Below are positions 40,595-49,231 of a stretch of DNA of 64,000 nucleotides, piece by piece. The translations under genes were made by a program, and so were the position numbers. This DNA comes from Salipiger sp. H15 (GTDB taxonomy: Bacteria; Pseudomonadota; Alphaproteobacteria; Rhodobacterales; Rhodobacteraceae): positions 186,001-250,000 of the forward strand of contig NZ_CP123384.1 in the NCBI RefSeq assembly GCF_040409955.1. Direction: 5' to 3'. Under the pieces are notes generated by a model that saw only the letters and a list, made by a program, of their open reading frames with translations, was not told the DNA's origin and made no database searches. How positions within the stretch are numbered: position 1 is the stretch's first letter; every line of letters starts with the position of its first letter.

Positions 40595-41075
40595 GAGCAA
40601 GATCAATGAACCCGGGCCCAAGGCCGAGGAAGCCGTGGCGAAACCCGCGGTCTCCGATGCGCCCCGGTCGACCGAGTTCAAGCCGACCGCTCCGAAAGCC
40701 AAGCCGCCGGCTTCGGTCCTGTCGAGCGATCTGCACATCACCGGCAACCTCAAGACCACCGGCGACATCCAGGTCGAAGGCACCATCGAGGGCGACATCC
40801 GCGCCCACCTGCTGACCGTCGGCGAGACTGCCACGATCAAGGGCGAGATCGTCGCGGATGACGTGGTGATCAACGGCCGCATCGTCGGCCGCGTGCGCGG
40901 CCTGAAGGTGCGCCTGACCGCCACCGCCCGCGTCGAGGGCGACATCATCCACAAGACCATCGCCATCGAGTCCGGCGCCCATTTCGAGGGTTCGGTGCAG
41001 CGCGCCGACGATCCGCTCTCGACCGGCAAGGCCAAGGCCGCGCCGACCCCGACCGCGGAACCGACCGCCGGCTGA
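40584..41075 (+). CDS. Bactofilin (polymer-forming cytoskeletal protein)
   Basis: This gene encodes a 163-residue bactofilin. A disordered Lys/Pro/Ala-rich head (residues 1-45) precedes the DUF583 right-handed beta-helix core, visible as short repeats: SSDLHITGNLKTTGDIQVEG, TIEGDIRAHLLTVGE, TATIKGEIVADDVVINGRI. A disordered tail ends the protein. Bactofilins polymerise without nucleotides and often recruit M23 peptidases to set cell shape; the overlapping upstream M23 gene fits this known pairing. A terminator follows. Confidence 0.94.
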   Translation: MFSKSKINEPGPKAEEAVAKPAVSDAPRSTEFKPTAPKAKPPASVLSSDLHITGNLKTTGDIQVEGTIEGDIRAHLLTVGETATIKGEIVADDVVINGRIVGRVRGLKVRLTATARVEGDIIHKTIAIESGAHFEGSVQRADDPLSTGKAKAAPTPTAEPTAG

Positions 41076-41102
41076 GCCGCGGCGCAGCGCGCAGGAATGA
41101 CG

Positions 41103-41130
41103 ACGCCGGGCCTTCGCCCGGCGTTTTTCG
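41103..41130 (+). terminator. Terminator after the M23-bactofilin operon
   Basis: The stem ACGCCGGGC / GCCCGGCGT with a CTTC loop (loop bases ending the left arm) is followed by TTTTCG, 28 nt after the bactofilin stop codon. Confidence 0.85.
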
Positions 41131-41159
41131 TTTCCCGGTCCTTCTTCCGGCCCGCCCCG

Positions 41160-41744
41160 TCAGGCGTCGAGCTCGGCATCCCAGTAGAGGAAGTCCAGCC
41201 AGCTCTCGTGCAGGTGGTTCGGCGGGAACTTGCGGCCGACGTTCAGCAACTCCCCGGCGGTGGGCTGGCGCGGCGCGCGGTAGAGCGACATGCCGGCGCG
41301 GCGCAGGCTCTTCGAGCCCTTGCGCAGGTTGCAGGGCGAGCAGGCCGCCACCACGTTCTCCCAGCTGGTGATCCCGCCCGAGGCGCGCGGCACCACGTGG
41401 TCGAAGGTCAGGTCGCCCTTGCTGCCGCAGTACTGGCAGCGGAACTCGTCCCTCAGAAAAAGATTAAAGCGCGTGAAGGCCACGCGCTTTCTGGGTCTTA
41501 CGTAATCTTTGAGGACGACGACACTCGGTATCTTCAGCACCATCGAGGGGCTTCGGACCTCCTCGTCGTACTCGGCGACGATGTCCACCCTGTCGAGGAA
41601 GGCCGCCTTCACCGCTTCCTGCCATGGCCAGAGCGACAGTGGGTAGTAGGAGAGCGGGCGATAGTCCGCGTTCAGCACCAGCGCCGGGTGTTGGCGGAGC
41701 GCCGAGGGCTCTCGTACGAAGTGGGTCCTGAAGTCGCCGTCCAT
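41160..41744 (-). CDS. HNH endonuclease
   Basis: This gene encodes a 194-residue HNH protein. The zinc-binding CQYC pair, the catalytic LTFDHVVPRASGG segment with the HNH first residue, the N of TSWENVVAACSPCNLRKG and the second CxxC pair are all present. The N-terminal half (LVLNADYRPLSYYPLSLWPW) is typical of the stand-alone HNH proteins widely kept in alphaproteobacterial chromosomes; these are not linked here to a methylase or phage. ATG at 41744 gives the usual MDGDF start; an in-frame ATG 13 codons upstream is less likely. The cellular role is unknown. Confidence 0.92.
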   Translation of the reverse strand: MDGDFRTHFVREPSALRQHPALVLNADYRPLSYYPLSLWPWQEAVKAAFLDRVDIVAEYDEEVRSPSMVLKIPSVVVLKDYVRPRKRVAFTRFNLFLRDEFRCQYCGSKGDLTFDHVVPRASGGITSWENVVAACSPCNLRKGSKSLRRAGMSLYRAPRQPTAGELLNVGRKFPPNHLHESWLDFLYWDAELDA

Positions 41745-41881
41745 GAGTGAGTCGTCCCCCGCTCTGTCTGCTCGTAAGGGCACCAGAGCGGGACCACCCG
41801 CCCCAGCTACAAAACCACTATATATCGCGGATAGGCTCTGACAAGCCTCGCTATGTGCCCTGATGCCCCTGTGGATAGGTG

Positions 41882-41900
41882 ATGCTCATGACATGAGCAT
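41882..41900. promoter_or_regulatory. Perfect 19-bp palindrome between HNH and VOC genes
   Basis: ATGCTCATG-A-CATGAGCAT has perfect 9-bp arms around one base. It lies 34 nt before the VOC gene start and 137 nt before the divergent HNH start. It looks like a dimeric repressor operator; no regulator gene is adjacent. Confidence 0.5.
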
Positions 41901-41934
41901 GACACCACGGGGCGTCATCGGCTAGTCTTCTCGC

Positions 41935-42366
41935 ATGCGTGATCCATCCATGACCGATGCCGCCCCGCCGCCCTTCCTTCTGGAGGCGGCGCTCTATTGT
42001 CCGGACATCGACGCCGCCGAGGCCTTCTACGAGGGGGTCATGGGGCTGAAGAAGCTGAAGCGCCTCGACTCCCGCCACGTCTTCTTCCGCGTCGGCACGG
42101 GGGTGCTGCTGCTCTTCAACCCGGACGAGACCGAGAAGCCGCCGCACAACCCCGCGCTGCCGGTGCCGAGCCACGGCGCGCGCGGGCCGGGGCATGTCTG
42201 CCTCGCGATGCCCGGGGCGGCGCTGGAGCGCTGGCGCAAGCGGCTGCAGCAGGCGGGCGTGCACATCGAGGCGGACTTCACCTGGCCGAACGGTGCGCGC
42301 TCGATCTATTTCCGCGACCCGGCGGGCAATTCGGTGGAACTGGCCGAGCCGCGGCTCTGGGAATAG
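41935..42366 (+). CDS. VOC family protein (glyoxalase/bleomycin-resistance fold)
   Basis: This gene encodes a 143-residue vicinal-oxygen-chelate protein with two beta-alpha-beta-beta-beta modules. Module one starts EAALYCPDIDAAEAFYEGVMG; module two has HVCLAMPGAALERWRKRL and ends IYFRDPAGNSVELAEP, where the metal-binding Glu sits. Possible metal ligands (His and Glu) are kept. The ATG at 41950 (MTDAAPP) is an equally possible start. It is monocistronic. The substrate cannot be deduced; lactoylglutathione lyase-like, dioxygenase-like and resistance proteins share the fold. Confidence 0.86.
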   Translation: MRDPSMTDAAPPPFLLEAALYCPDIDAAEAFYEGVMGLKKLKRLDSRHVFFRVGTGVLLLFNPDETEKPPHNPALPVPSHGARGPGHVCLAMPGAALERWRKRLQQAGVHIEADFTWPNGARSIYFRDPAGNSVELAEPRLWE

Positions 42367-42419
42367 CCGGTTGCGCGATGCCCCGCGCGCACCGGCAACA
42401 CCCCTTGGCAGGCGCGCCC

Positions 42420-42483
42420 GCGGGTCCGCCTTGCGGACCCGCTACACGCGCGGCGCGTCAGGCGGGCAAGCCCGCCGACGCGC
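42420..42483. repeat. Pair of GC-rich hairpins between convergent genes
   Basis: GCGGGTCCGC / GCGGACCCGC (42420-42442, 3-nt loop) is followed by GCGCGTC-A-GGCGGGC / GCCCGCCGACGCGC (42453-42483, 2-nt loop, one bulged A). The second stem touches the stop codon of the esterase gene. No T-run follows, so it may be a REP-like pair as well as a convergent-gene terminator. Confidence 0.6.
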
Positions 42484-43148
42484 TAGAACCCGCACTTGTC
42501 GCGCAGGAAGGCCAGCGCCACGCCCAGCCCCTCGGGGTCGATGCCGTGGCCGGTGCCCTTCATCACGTGGGCGTAGACTTCCTTCCAGCCGGCGCCCTGC
42601 AGCGCCTCGGCGGCGGCGGGCAGCGACTCGGGCGGCACCACCTCGTCGTGGTCGCCATGCACCAGCAGCACCGGCGGGCGGCTCATCACCTCATCGGCCA
42701 GCAGCTCGGGCGAGATCAGCCGGCCCGAGAAGGCCACGACACCGGCCAGCTCGTCCTCGCGCCGGGGCGCCACGTGCAGCGACATCATCGAGCCCTGCGA
42801 GAAGCCGAAGAGCGCCACCTGCTCGGGCAGCAGGTCCTCGTCGACCATCAGCGCGTCGAGGAAGGCGTTCAGATCCTCGATCGCCCGCACCATGCCCTGC
42901 ATGGATTCCTCTTCGGATGAGCCGTCGATCCACGGGATCGGGAACCACTGGAAACCCATGGGCGAGCCGGCGCAGTCCTCCGGCGCATCGGGCGCGACGA
43001 AGAGCGTGTCGGGCAGGTGCTCGGCCAGCGGGTCCGCGAGGCCGAGGAGGTCGGCGCCGTTGGCGCCATAGCCGTGCAGGAAGACGACGCAGGAGCGGGT
43101 CTCGCCCGATGCGGGGCCCTTGCGGCCGGCCTGGAGAACGCGGGTCAT
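42483..43148 (-). CDS. Carboxylesterase/phospholipase family alpha/beta hydrolase
   Basis: This gene encodes a 221-residue serine hydrolase of the acyl-protein-thioesterase/carboxylesterase group. The oxyanion strand is VVFLHGYGANGADL, the nucleophile is in LFGFSQGSMMSL, the Asp in LVHGDHDEVVPPE, and the His in KGTGHGIDPEGL. The length is typical. Its ATG at 43148 overlaps the glycosylase gene stop by 4 nt, which fixes the start. The two products have no obvious functional link, so the operon is probably incidental. Confidence 0.9.
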   Translation of the reverse strand: MTRVLQAGRKGPASGETRSCVVFLHGYGANGADLLGLADPLAEHLPDTLFVAPDAPEDCAGSPMGFQWFPIPWIDGSSEEESMQGMVRAIEDLNAFLDALMVDEDLLPEQVALFGFSQGSMMSLHVAPRREDELAGVVAFSGRLISPELLADEVMSRPPVLLVHGDHDEVVPPESLPAAAEALQGAGWKEVYAHVMKGTGHGIDPEGLGVALAFLRDKCGF

Positions 43149-43792
43149 GCAATACCTTCTCTTTGCTTGCGCACATGGTAGTAGGCCCAGAGCGCGCGCG
43201 CCGCAACTGCCCGCCAAGGGCTCCATGCCTCGGCCATCTCGCGCAGGGCACGCTCCTTGGGGCGGTCTTCCAGATCGAAGAGCAGCCGCGCGGATTCCTG
43301 CAGCGCCAGATCCCCCGGCGCGAAGACATCGGCATGGCCGAGCGAGAACATGGCGTAGATCTCGGCGGTCCAGACGCCGATGCCCTTCACCGCGGTCAGC
43401 GTCTCGACCACCACCGGCGTCGGCGCGGTCCGCAAGGCGTCGAAGTCGATGCCCTCGGCGGCCAGCGCCTGAGCGTAGGTCGCCTTCTGCCGCGACAGCC
43501 CCAGCGCGCGCAGCCCCTCGAGATCGGTGGACAGGATCGCCTCGGGCGCGGTCATTCCCGCCGCCTCGAGCCGTGCCCAGATCGCCCGCGCCGAGGCGAC
43601 GCTGACCTGCTGGCTGACGATCGCCGACAGGAGCTGCCCGAACCCGTCCTCGCGCCGCCGCAGCGGCAGCGGGCCGGTCAGCTCGAGCGCATGGGCAAAG
43701 CGCGGCTCGGCCGAGGCCAGCCAGTCGCAGCCCTCGGCCACGCAGGCATCGGAAAAGATGATCCGTCCGACTGTCTCGTTCTGCTCTGCCAT
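43145..43792 (-). CDS. DNA-3-methyladenine glycosylase 2 family protein (AlkA-type)
   Basis: This gene encodes a 215-residue HhH-GPD base-excision glycosylase that removes alkylated purines. The helix-hairpin-helix is LTAVKGIGVWTAEIYAMFSLG, and the catalytic Asp follows in DVFAPGDLALQES. The early segment GFGQLLSAIVSQQVSVASA is typical of AlkA/Mag proteins. It lacks the N-terminal Ada-like domain of E. coli AlkA, as in the short Mag-type enzymes. It is divergent from an MFS gene, with 111 nt between starts. Confidence 0.92.
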   Translation of the reverse strand: MAEQNETVGRIIFSDACVAEGCDWLASAEPRFAHALELTGPLPLRRREDGFGQLLSAIVSQQVSVASARAIWARLEAAGMTAPEAILSTDLEGLRALGLSRQKATYAQALAAEGIDFDALRTAPTPVVVETLTAVKGIGVWTAEIYAMFSLGHADVFAPGDLALQESARLLFDLEDRPKERALREMAEAWSPWRAVAARALWAYYHVRKQREGIA

Positions 43793-43903
43793 ATGCGCTC
43801 CGCCTCCGGTCCTGCCCTGTCCTAGCGCAGACGCGGCCCGCTTGCCACCATGGCGCGGCACATCTGCGCCCCCTTGTGCTCGCGCGCGCACCGCCCTACC
43901 GAT

Positions 43904-45124
43904 ATGGCCATGCAAGCTTCCTCCGCGTCCCGCGCCCGCCGCAATGTCATGGTTCTGGTTCTCGCGCAGGCGTTTCTGGGCGCGCAGATGCCGATGATCT
44001 TCACCATCGGGGGGCTCGCCGGCCAGTCGCTGGCCCCGAACCCCTGCTTCGCCACGCTGCCGATCTCGCTCATCGTGCTCGGCTCGATGCTCTCGGCGAC
44101 GCCGGTCTCGGCCTTCATGCAGCGCTTCGGCCGCCGCGCCGGGTTCTTCCTCGGCACCACCGGCGGCACGCTCGGCGGCATCGTCGGGGCGACGGGGCTC
44201 TACCTGCAATCCTTCCCGATCTTCCTGCTCGGCAGCCTGCTGACCGGGCTCTACATGTCGACGCAGGGCTTCTTCCGCTTCGCCGCCGCCGACACCGCCA
44301 GCCCCGAGTTCCGCCCCAAGGCGATCTCCTACGTGATGGCGGGCGGGCTGGTCTCGGCGCTGATCGGCCCGCAGATGGTGAAACTCACCGCAAACGCCTA
44401 CGTGGTCCCCTTCTTCGGCACCTATGCCACGGTGATCGCGGTGAACCTGCTGGGCTCGCTGCTCTTCCTCTTCCTCGACATCCCGAAGCCCCCGGCCCGC
44501 GCTCCGGGCAGCGACTACGGCCGCACGCGCTGGCAGCTGCTGACCACGCCGCGCATCGCGGTCGCGGTGATCTGCGGCATGGTGAGCTACGCGCTGATGA
44601 ACCTCGTGATGACCTCGACGCCGCTCGCGGTCGTCGGCTGCGGCTACCAGACCTCGGACGCGGCCAACGTGGTGAGCGCCCACGTGCTGGCGATGTTCGC
44701 GCCGTCCTTCTTCACCGGCCAGCTGATCAGCCGCTTCGGGGTCGAGAAGATCATGGGCACCGGGCTGCTCATCCTTGCCTGCGCCGGGGGCGTGGCGATG
44801 ACCGGGGTTGAGCTCGAGAACTTCTTCCTCGCGCTGGTGCTGCTCGGGCTTGGCTGGAACTTCGGCTTCATCGGCGCGACCACCATGCTCGCGGGCGCCC
44901 ACACCGCCGAGGAGCGCGGCCGCATGCAGGGGCTGAACGACCTGCTGGTCTTCGGCGGGGTGACCTTCGCCTCGCTGGCCTCGGGCGGGCTGATGAACTG
45001 CTCGGGCGGCACGCCGCAGGAGGGCTGGAGCGCCGTGGTCATGGCCATGGCGCCGTTCCTCGTGCTTGCCGGCGGCGCGCTGATCTGGCTGCTGCTGCGC
45101 CCGGTGGAGCAACCGGCGGAGTGA
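43904..45124 (+). CDS. MFS transporter
   Basis: This gene encodes a 406-residue inner-membrane protein with about 12 hydrophobic helices. Loop 2-3 contains FMQRFGRRAGF, the MFS motif A region, and loop 8-9 contains LISRFGVEKIMG. The TQGFFRFAAADTASPEFRPKA segment after the fourth helix is a recognisable feature of a widespread uncharacterised MFS group in Rhodobacterales. ATG at 43904 is chosen because it precedes the first helix by a short basic head; one two codons later is possible. The substrate is unknown. A chained-palindrome element follows 2 nt after the stop codon. Confidence 0.86.
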   Translation: MAMQASSASRARRNVMVLVLAQAFLGAQMPMIFTIGGLAGQSLAPNPCFATLPISLIVLGSMLSATPVSAFMQRFGRRAGFFLGTTGGTLGGIVGATGLYLQSFPIFLLGSLLTGLYMSTQGFFRFAAADTASPEFRPKAISYVMAGGLVSALIGPQMVKLTANAYVVPFFGTYATVIAVNLLGSLLFLFLDIPKPPARAPGSDYGRTRWQLLTTPRIAVAVICGMVSYALMNLVMTSTPLAVVGCGYQTSDAANVVSAHVLAMFAPSFFTGQLISRFGVEKIMGTGLLILACAGGVAMTGVELENFFLALVLLGLGWNFGFIGATTMLAGAHTAEERGRMQGLNDLLVFGGVTFASLASGGLMNCSGGTPQEGWSAVVMAMAPFLVLAGGALIWLLLRPVEQPAE

Positions 45125-45126
45125 GC

Positions 45127-45172
45127 GCACCTTCCTTCGAAGGAAGGTGCAAGTCTCCTCGAAGAGACTTGC
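45127..45172. repeat. Chained palindrome element, two units
   Basis: GCACCTTCCTT-CG-AAGGAAGGTGC (45127-45150) and GCAAGTCTCCT-CG-AAGAGACTTGC (45149-45172) share a GC at 45149-45150. The first has perfect 11-bp arms; the second pairs at 10 of 11. The element fills the gap between two convergent genes. Confidence 0.8.
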
Positions 45173-45173
45173 C

Positions 45174-45950
45174 CTAGACCCGGCCGCGGAACGCCGCCGC
45201 CACCAGCCGCGCCCGCTTGGAGAATTCCGACAGTTGCAGCGTGCCCTCGGCGACGCGCCCCGGCTCCTTCGCCGCAAGCGCCAGCAGCGGCCCCGCCTGC
45301 CAGCCCGCCAGCAGCGCCGGACGCGCCGATTTCGGCATCTTGCCAAACCCCCTGCGCGCCCGCTTCAGCCGCTCGAGCCCGCCACGCGCCAGCGCCGCCA
45401 CGCCCTCGGGCCGCCCGTCGAGCAGCGGCACCCGGCCCTTGCCCTCGAGCTCCGGCACCGCGCGCAGGAAGGCCGCAAGACCGAAGGCATAGCCCGCGTC
45501 CAGCGCCACCTCTTCGTCGATGCCGCCAAGCGCCCGCCCCGCCGCCAGCAGCAAGAGGCCCGAGGTCTCCTCGAGATAGCGCGTGAGGTGCCCCTCGTCC
45601 TCGAAGGGATCGCGGTAGATGTCCCAGCGCCGCGCGCCGACCAGCGGGTCGAGCCGCGCCGCGGTCTCGGCGTCGAGCACCTGCGCAAGCGGCGTCACCA
45701 CCTCGTGCCGCCGCACCGCGCCGCCCTTCGCGATCTCTTCCAGAGCGTCGCGCCACCATTGCAGGCGCATCTCGGCGATCATCGTCTCCTGCGTCACCCA
45801 GGGCGCGCGGGCGACCTCGAGGTTGAAGGCATAGAGCGGGAAGAGCACGCGCCGCGCCTCGGGCGGCGCGGCCATGGCGGCGGCGAACCGGTCGGGATCG
45901 CCGCGCTCGAGCAGGCCCGCGCAGGCGATCAGGTCGTCACTGAGCTGCAC
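45174..45950 (-). CDS. Squalene/phytoene synthase family protein
   Basis: This gene encodes a 258-residue all-helical protein of the trans-isoprenyl synthase superfamily, similar to the phytoene-synthase-like NDUFAF6 group. LFPLYAFNLEVARAPWV and EMRLQWWRDALEEIAKG match the family, but the paired DxxxD metal motifs of true synthases are degraded (RLDPLVGARRWDIY is kept), so prenyl-transfer activity is doubtful. Known relatives act in respiratory complex I assembly in mitochondria. Its ATG overlaps the 3' end of cimA by 14 nt, on the same strand. Confidence 0.82.
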   Translation of the reverse strand: MQLSDDLIACAGLLERGDPDRFAAAMAAPPEARRVLFPLYAFNLEVARAPWVTQETMIAEMRLQWWRDALEEIAKGGAVRRHEVVTPLAQVLDAETAARLDPLVGARRWDIYRDPFEDEGHLTRYLEETSGLLLLAAGRALGGIDEEVALDAGYAFGLAAFLRAVPELEGKGRVPLLDGRPEGVAALARGGLERLKRARRGFGKMPKSARPALLAGWQAGPLLALAAKEPGRVAEGTLQLSEFSKRARLVAAAFRGRV

Positions 45951-47571
45951 GCGCCACCCCGTCGCAATCGCGGATCAGCTTCCAGCGCACCGCATCGAGC
46001 AGCGCCTCGAACGACGCATCCACTATGTTCGCGCTGACCCCGACAGTCTGCCAGCGCCGGCCCGAGCCGTCCTCGCTGTCGATGATGACGCGGGTCACGG
46101 CCTCGGTGCCGCCCTGGGTGATGCGCACCTTGAAGTCCACCAGCCGCATGTCGTCGATCACCGACTGGTAGGGCCCAAGGTCCTTGGCCAGCGCCTTGGC
46201 GAGCGCGTTCACCGGGCCGCGGTCGTGCCCCTCGGTGTCGAGGCTGTCCGAGACGGAAAGCTTCTTCTCGCCGTCGATCTTCACCACCACCACGGCCTCC
46301 GACAGCGAGACCATCTTGTCGTACTTGTTCTTGCGCCGCTCGATGGTGACCCGGTAGCGCTTCACCTCGAAGAACTCGGGCAGGCAGCCCAGCTCCTCGC
46401 GCGCCAGCAGCTCGAAGCTCGCCTGCGCGGTGTCGTAGGTGTAGCCCTCGGCCTCCTGCGTCTTGATCCGGTCGAGGATGCGCCCCAGCGCCGGGTTGCC
46501 GGGCTCGACCTCGAGCCCCGCCTCGGCGAGCCGGCGGCGCAGGTTCGACTGGCCCGCCTGGTTCGACATCGGGATGACCCGGCGGTTGCCGACCACGCCC
46601 GGCTCGATGTGCTCGTAGGTGGTGGGGTCCTTGAGGATCGCGCTCGCGTGCAGCCCCGCCTTGTGGGCGAAGGCCGAGCTGCCGACATAGGGCGCCTGGC
46701 GCATCGGCACGCGGTTGAGGATCTCGTCGAGCATCCGGCTCACCTGCGTGATGCCCTCGACCGCCTCGAGGCTCACCCCGGTCTCGAAGCGCGAGGCATA
46801 GGGCTCCTTCAGCAGCAGCGTCGGGATGAGCGTGGTGAGGTTGGCATTGCCGCAGCGCTCGCCGAGCCCGTTGAGCGTGCCCTGCAGCTGCCGCACGCCC
46901 GCGTCGATCGCCGCCAGCGTGCCGCCCACGGCGGTCTCGGTGTCGTTGTGGGTGTGGATGCCGAGCTTCTCGCCCGGCACGCCCGCCGCGATCACCTCGC
47001 GCACGATGCGGCCGATCTCCTCGGGCAGCGTGCCGCCGTTGGTGTCGCAGAGCACGACCCAGCGTGCGCCGTTCTCCAGCGCCGCCTTCACGCAGGAGAG
47101 CGCGTAGCCGGGGTTGGCCTTGTAGCCATCGAAGAAATGCTCGGCGTCGAACAGCGCCTCGCGCCCGAGGCCGACGCAATGCGCCACCGAGGCCGAGATC
47201 GCCTCGAGGTTCTCCTCGAGCGTGATGCCGAGCGCGGTGGTCACGTGGAACTCGTGGGTCTTGCCGACGAGGCAGACCGAGGGCGTGCCCGCGTTCAGCA
47301 CCGCCGCCAGCACGTCGTCATTCGCCGCCGAGCGCCCGGCCCGCTTGGTCATGCCGAAGGCGGTCATCGTGGCGCGGGTCTTGCCGACCTCGTCGAAGAA
47401 GGCGCTGTCCGTGGGGTTCGCCCCGGGCCAGCCGCCCTCGATGTAGTCGACCCCCAGCGCGTCGAGCGCCGCAACGATGCGGTGCTTCTCGGCGGTCGAG
47501 AACTGTACGCCCTGCGTCTGCTGCCCGTCGCGCAGCGTGGTGTCGTAGATGTAGAGACGCTCCTTCCCCAT
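45937..47571 (-). CDS. cimA: (R)-citramalate synthase
   Basis: This gene encodes a 544-residue acyl-CoA:2-oxoacid condensing enzyme, with citramalate synthase the best call. The TIM-barrel core starts YIYDTTLRDGQQTQGVQFS, where Asp and Arg bind metal and substrate; metal-binding HTHNDTETAVGG follows. The C-terminal regulatory domain (SFELLAREELGCLP ... VDFKVRITQGG) is that of the leucine-feedback LeuA/CimA group. The class with DTTLRDG-QQ-TQG and this length is usually citramalate synthase, giving isoleucine precursors from pyruvate and acetyl-CoA. The ATG at 47571 is the barrel start; a longer frame upstream lies in a repeat-bearing spacer. Confidence 0.92.
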   Translation of the reverse strand: MGKERLYIYDTTLRDGQQTQGVQFSTAEKHRIVAALDALGVDYIEGGWPGANPTDSAFFDEVGKTRATMTAFGMTKRAGRSAANDDVLAAVLNAGTPSVCLVGKTHEFHVTTALGITLEENLEAISASVAHCVGLGREALFDAEHFFDGYKANPGYALSCVKAALENGARWVVLCDTNGGTLPEEIGRIVREVIAAGVPGEKLGIHTHNDTETAVGGTLAAIDAGVRQLQGTLNGLGERCGNANLTTLIPTLLLKEPYASRFETGVSLEAVEGITQVSRMLDEILNRVPMRQAPYVGSSAFAHKAGLHASAILKDPTTYEHIEPGVVGNRRVIPMSNQAGQSNLRRRLAEAGLEVEPGNPALGRILDRIKTQEAEGYTYDTAQASFELLAREELGCLPEFFEVKRYRVTIERRKNKYDKMVSLSEAVVVVKIDGEKKLSVSDSLDTEGHDRGPVNALAKALAKDLGPYQSVIDDMRLVDFKVRITQGGTEAVTRVIIDSEDGSGRRWQTVGVSANIVDASFEALLDAVRWKLIRDCDGVARAAQ

Positions 47572-47579
47572 CACGCCCC

Positions 47580-47635
47580 TCCTTTCATCTTTCCAGAAAT
47601 ACTCCGGGGGCGCGGGGGCTGGCCCCCGCATCCCG
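47580..47635. repeat. Dispersed intergenic repeat, copy near cimA
   Basis: The stretch starts CCTTTCATCTTTCCAG-AAATACTCCGGGG and continues into the hairpin CGGGGGCTGGCCCCCG. It matches the copy at 59712 in the opposite orientation and lies between cysS and cimA. Confidence 0.6.
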
Positions 47636-47668
47636 CTGCCCGCCCGCACAAGGCCATCCCGCTTCGCA

Positions 47669-49105
47669 TCACACCAGCCCCTCCAGCTTGGCCGCGTCGA
47701 ACCCGGCGCCGGGCAGAAGCTCGACACCCGCCTTCGACATGCGCACCTCGACCCCGGCCGCGATCAGCGCGGTCTTGAGCCGGTCGACCTCGGAGAAATC
47801 CTTGCTCTCCATCGCCTGCGCCCGCACGCCCGCGAGGTGGTCCGCCAGACCCGAGAGGTCCGGCCCCGCGCTCACCCAACCGCCCAGCTCGTCCGTCAGC
47901 AGGCCCAGAAGCTGCGCCGAGGCAAGAAAATCCTCCACGGAAACCGGGCCTTCAGGCGTATCCACGCCTCTCTCAAGAGCCGATGCCATCGCGTGAAGAC
48001 GTGCGATAACACCCGCGGTATTCAAATCGTCCTTGAGCGGTGCGATCTCGATTTCGCTTGGAGTGCCGGGCTTCACGCCTTCGGTAATCTTCCGCCACCT
48101 CCGCAGAGTCGCCTCGGCCTGCGCCGCCTTCTCGGCGGTCCAGTCCATCGGCTTGCGATAGTGCGTCGAGAGCATCACGAAGCGGATCACCTCGCCCGGC
48201 ACGGCGGGCTGGCCGTCGTGGCCGTCGAGCAGGTCGCGCACGGTGAAGAAGTTGCCGAGCGACTTCGACATCTTCTTGCCCTCGACCTGCAGCATCTCGT
48301 TGTGCAGCCAGACCTTGGCGAAGTCGCCATGCGGGTGCGCGCAGCAGCTCTGCGCGATCTCGTTCTCGTGGTGCGGGAACATCAGGTCATTGCCGCCGCC
48401 GTGGATGTCGAAGCTCTCGCCCAAAAGCTCGTAGGACATCGCCGAGCACTCGATGTGCCAGCCCGGACGGCCCCGGCCCCAAGGCGAGTCCCAGCCCGGC
48501 AGCTCGGCGTCCGAGGGTTTCCACAGCACGAAGTCCATCGGGTTGCGCTTGTAGGGCGCGACCTCGACCCGCGCGCCGGCGATCATGTCGTCGACCGAGC
48601 GACCGGAAAGGGCGCCGTAATTCTTGTAGCTCTCGACCGCGAAGAGCACGTGGCCCTCGGCCTCGTAGGCATGGCCGTCCGCGATCAGCCCCTCGATCAT
48701 CGCGACCATCTGCGGGATGAACTGCGTGGCGCGCGGCATGTGGTCGGGCTCGGCCACGCCGACCGCGCCCATGTCCTGCAGGTACCAGCCGATCGTCTCT
48801 TCCGTCCGCTCGGCGATCAGCGCCTCGAGGCTGCGCGGATCGCCCGCGGCCTTGCGCGCCTGCGCGGTGGCGTTGATCTTGTCGTCGACGTCGGTGAAGT
48901 TGCGCACGTAGGTGACGTGCTCCGCGCCGTATTCGTGCCGCAGCAGCCGGGCCAGCACGTCGAAGACGATGGCCGGGCGGGCGTTGCCGAGATGCGCGCG
49001 GTCGTAGACCGTCGGCCCGCAGACATACATGCGGACGTTCTGCGGATCGATCGGGGTGAAGGGCTCTTTCCGGCGGGTCTTCGAGTTGGTCAGCGAGATG
49101 GTCAT
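47669..49105 (-). CDS. cysS: Cysteine--tRNA ligase
   Basis: This gene encodes a 478-residue class I synthetase charging tRNA-Cys. The zinc-binding Cys is in [10 protein letters not shown], the HIGH-type motif is RAHLGNARP, further zinc ligands lie in WHIECSAMS and MFPHHENE, and the KMSKS loop is [10 protein letters not shown] (near residue 270). The C-terminal anticodon-binding DALR-type domain ends in an extension after [19 protein letters not shown] lies 6 nt before the ATG. A short cysteine-rich open frame ends 81 nt upstream, with potential alternative stems between, suggesting regulation by cysteine supply. Confidence 0.97.
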   Translation of the reverse strand: MTISLTNSKTRRKEPFTPIDPQNVRMYVCGPTVYDRAHLGNARPAIVFDVLARLLRHEYGAEHVTYVRNFTDVDDKINATAQARKAAGDPRSLEALIAERTEETIGWYLQDMGAVGVAEPDHMPRATQFIPQMVAMIEGLIADGHAYEAEGHVLFAVESYKNYGALSGRSVDDMIAGARVEVAPYKRNPMDFVLWKPSDAELPGWDSPWGRGRPGWHIECSAMSYELLGESFDIHGGGNDLMFPHHENEIAQSCCAHPHGDFAKVWLHNEMLQVEGKKMSKSLGNFFTVRDLLDGHDGQPAVPGEVIRFVMLSTHYRKPMDWTAEKAAQAEATLRRWRKITEGVKPGTPSEIEIAPLKDDLNTAGVIARLHAMASALERGVDTPEGPVSVEDFLASAQLLGLLTDELGGWVSAGPDLSGLADHLAGVRAQAMESKDFSEVDRLKTALIAAGVEVRMSKAGVELLPGAGFDAAKLEGLV

Positions 49106-49186
49106 GTCGCGCTCCTTCGCGGCGGTCGCGGCGGGATTAGCAACTTCGTCTCTCGATTGGAATAGAAGACCGGCCCGCCGAAGTGA
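49106..49186 (-). promoter_or_regulatory. Putative attenuator region between the Cys leader and cysS
   Basis: Read on the minus strand, ACTTCG (49184-49179) can pair with CGAAGT (49148-49143), while the overlapping CGGCGGG (49180-49174) can pair with CCCGCCG (49135-49129), which lies 11 nt before the cysS AAGGAG. The two stems share bases and exclude each other, as in translation-coupled leaders. The assignment is a hand-made fold. Confidence 0.5.
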
Positions 49187-49231
49187 TCAGCAGGTAATGC
49201 AGCAAATCCGGATGAGGGTGCGCATGGTCAT
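49187..49231 (-). CDS. Cysteine-rich leader peptide upstream of cysS
   Basis: A 14-codon frame starts at ATG and reads MTMRTLIRICCITC before TGA, with three cysteines in the last five residues. It ends 81 nt before cysS on the same strand and begins 9 nt after the DUF1697 stop codon. Cysteine runs this dense are rare by chance, and their placement in front of the tRNA-Cys ligase gene is just what a leader that senses cysteinyl-tRNA would need. The ribosome-binding site is weak. An internal ATG two codons later would give MRTLIRICCITC. Confidence 0.62.
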   Translation of the reverse strand: MTMRTLIRICCITC

